This document shows positions 6,296-7,369 of a DNA stretch of 7,369 bases, piece by piece. Within the stretch, counting starts at the first letter, position 1; each line of letters begins with the position of its first letter. The notes beneath the pieces were generated by a model. That model was not told the DNA's origin. It did not search any database and saw only the letters and a list, made by a program, of their open reading frames with translations. The translations under genes and the position numbers were made by a program. This DNA is from Candidatus Poseidoniaceae archaeon (GTDB lineage Archaea > Thermoplasmatota > Poseidoniia > Poseidoniales > Poseidoniaceae). The stretch covers positions 1,639-9,007 of the forward strand of contig DUKP01000105.1 of the NCBI GenBank assembly GCA_013329295.1, written 5' to 3'.

Positions 6296-6311
6296 TTGCA
6301 ATTTATTGCAA
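6296..6311. repeat. Perfect 7-bp inverted repeat just after pyrI
   Basis: TTGCAAT-TT-ATTGCAA begins four bases after the pyrI stop. It could be a DNA dyad bound by a regulator or a small RNA hairpin at the pyrBI mRNA end. It is not followed by a T-tract, so an intrinsic terminator is not evident. Confidence 0.5.
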
Positions 6312-6351
6312 TGCAGCAAAATAGCCATATTGACATTTATTCTGGGGTAAA

Positions 6352-6368
6352 CCTTAGATTATCTAAGG
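6352..6368. promoter_or_regulatory. Perfect 17-bp palindrome upstream of the AI-2E family gene, candidate operator
   Basis: CCTTAGAT-T-ATCTAAGG is a perfect 8-bp inverted repeat around one central base, ending 14 bases before the ATG at 6383. That ATG has no ribosome site, so the transcript may be leaderless. The TATA position (centre about 6356-6357) would then fall inside the palindrome, a typical place for a repressor site. No T-tract follows, so termination is less likely. The symmetry is directly seen; the operator role is inferred. Confidence 0.5.
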
Positions 6369-6382
6369 CATGACAACCGGTT

Positions 6383-7369
6383 ATGGAAGAGTTTTCTAAA
6401 ATAGGAATAGATTCTAAACGAACCACTGCTGCAAGTGTTGCTATAGTAGGCTTAGTAGTTTATTTGGCCCTTATCCATCTAAAATCAATTCTAATGCCAT
6501 TGGCTATTGCAGTATTGCTATATTTCATGATAAAACCACCAGAGCAATATATCTACAAAAAAGTCGGCAACAGGTTTTTTTCCTATGGTACTGTAATTCT
6601 AACTTTCATTGTGACGATATATTTCATTTCGATATTCTTGTACGACAACCTTTCACAATTTATTGATGAAGTACCAGAGATTACAGCCGCTTTTGAAGAA
6701 AAGCGAGCAAAATATGCAGATTCAAACTTATATGGCTTAGAGGCTATATTTTCTGATGCAGATTTAGTCGCTGAAATAGCTTCTCCGAGTAATATCGAAA
6801 CATTTGTAATCGCTATTTTGGGGTCACTTGGCGGCTTTCTTGGCACTATGATTACCGTACTGATTTTCCTGTTATTCATTGTCTTAGAAGAACACACTAT
6901 TGCTCAAAGATTTGGTGCCGCTTTCCCAAATTCGTATGATAGAGCCAAGAAAATAGTTAGCGAATCAACAGAATCAATCACCGCCTATGTTGTCTCTAAG
7001 GTCACCTGTAGTGCAGGTCAAGCTCTTGTGATGACCATCATTATTTCACCAATTGGATTTGATTTACCTGGATGGTTTTTGTTTGGAATCTTGTGTTTCT
7101 TACTAGATTTTATCCCAATTCTAGGTGCATTATTTGCAACAATTCCACCAGTTATTATTGGCTTCATTATGCTTGAACCACTGACTGCAGTGTTGATGCT
7201 TGCTATGCTAATTGGTAATCAGCAAGTGTTTGGTTCATTCGTAGAACCAAATCTTTCAGGTGCAAAGATTGGAATATCGCCATTTGTATTACTGCTAACA
7301 GTCATGTTGTTTTCTCAAGTTTGGGGTATTGCTGGCGCCATTATAGGTGCACCAATTATTATCATTGCA
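6383..7369 (+). CDS. AI-2E/PerM family membrane transporter, 3' end missing
   Basis: An open frame of 329 codons runs off the right edge; family members are about 340-370 residues, so only the last few tens should be missing. Hydrophobic segments lie near 17-33, 35-50, 68-87, 142-168, 211-226, 228-246, 249-264, 266-279 and 299-327. The central soluble stretch between about 88 and 140, and family signatures at the end (DFIPILGALFATIPP 242-256, VEPNLSGAKIGISP 287-300, VWGIAGAIIGAPI 313-325), identify the AI-2E/UPF0118 group. Members have been linked to autoinducer-2 export or Na+/H+ exchange in bacteria, but the substrate here cannot be told. The ATG at 6383 is the first possible start, with an in-frame stop at 6371-6373. 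There is no Shine-Dalgarno, so it may be leaderless and separately transcribed from pyrBI. Confidence 0.9.
   Translation, partial: MEEFSKIGIDSKRTTAASVAIVGLVVYLALIHLKSILMPLAIAVLLYFMIKPPEQYIYKKVGNRFFSYGTVILTFIVTIYFISIFLYDNLSQFIDEVPEITAAFEEKRAKYADSNLYGLEAIFSDADLVAEIASPSNIETFVIAILGSLGGFLGTMITVLIFLLFIVLEEHTIAQRFGAAFPNSYDRAKKIVSESTESITAYVVSKVTCSAGQALVMTIIISPIGFDLPGWFLFGILCFLLDFIPILGALFATIPPVIIGFIMLEPLTAVLMLAMLIGNQQVFGSFVEPNLSGAKIGISPFVLLLTVMLFSQVWGIAGAIIGAPIIIIA

Noticed and set aside
6296..6368. The two palindromes as intrinsic terminators for pyrBI.
   Set aside because: Neither is followed by a run of T residues on the plus strand, and the second is too close to the next start codon.
6370..6399. 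Nine-codon frame (MTTGYGRVF) overlapping the start of the AI-2E family gene.
   Set aside because: Too short, no conserved feature, and simply out of frame with the clear membrane protein start at 6383.
6583..6897. Minus-strand 104-codon open frame inside the AI-2E family gene.
   Set aside because: It lies wholly antisense to a recognisable family protein and has no promoter, ribosome site or domain of its own.
1..7369. Mobile element, CRISPR array, toxin-antitoxin or defence system.
   Set aside because: No transposase, integrase, spaced direct repeats or nuclease motifs were seen; all large frames are metabolic or membrane genes with similar composition.

Overview
This 7.4 kb, moderately AT-rich window most probably comes from an archaeon. 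The pattern resembles marine Euryarchaeota of the Poseidoniales (Marine Group II) type, but the lineage call is an inference and not proven here. Supporting signs are a pyrB-pyrI pair whose PyrI resembles archaeal regulatory chains, a TATA-like box about 26-27 bases upstream of a start codon that lacks a Shine-Dalgarno (leaderless style), strong GGAGG-type ribosome sites inside operons, and an aerobic leucine-degradation operon, which is expected in heterotrophic marine archaea and haloarchaea.

Left part (1-2980, + strand): the 3' half of a leucine catabolic (liu) operon. It holds the last 34 codons of the methylcrotonyl-CoA carboxylase carboxyltransferase (beta) subunit, then a methylglutaconyl-CoA hydratase (LiuC-like). 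The alpha subunit follows, split into two translationally coupled genes: biotin carboxylase (501 aa) and a biotin carrier protein (153 aa). The order B-C-D matches bacterial liu operons. Together these enzymes carboxylate 3-methylcrotonyl-CoA to 3-methylglutaconyl-CoA and hydrate it to HMG-CoA. The alpha subunit is cut inside its BT (inter-subunit docking) domain, at codons that also form the Shine-Dalgarno of the downstream gene.

Middle (2981-4741, - strand): one unrecognised 586-residue protein with about six N-terminal membrane helices and a roughly 390-residue charged alpha-helical cytoplasmic tail. The tail appears to be built from degenerate repeats of about 60-68 residues. Its stop codon directly abuts the stop of the carrier gene (convergent, zero gap).

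Right part (4742-7369, + strand): a 123-base divergent promoter region, then pyrB-pyrI, the catalytic and regulatory chains of aspartate carbamoyltransferase (first committed step of pyrimidine synthesis), overlapping by one base. A 91-base intergenic gap with two perfect short palindromes follows. Last is an AI-2E/PerM-family membrane protein that runs off the right edge.

No RNA genes, insertion sequences, CRISPR arrays or defence genes were seen. The points most worth checking are the split carboxylase subunit, the repeat-bearing membrane protein, and the palindromes in front of the AI-2E-family gene.
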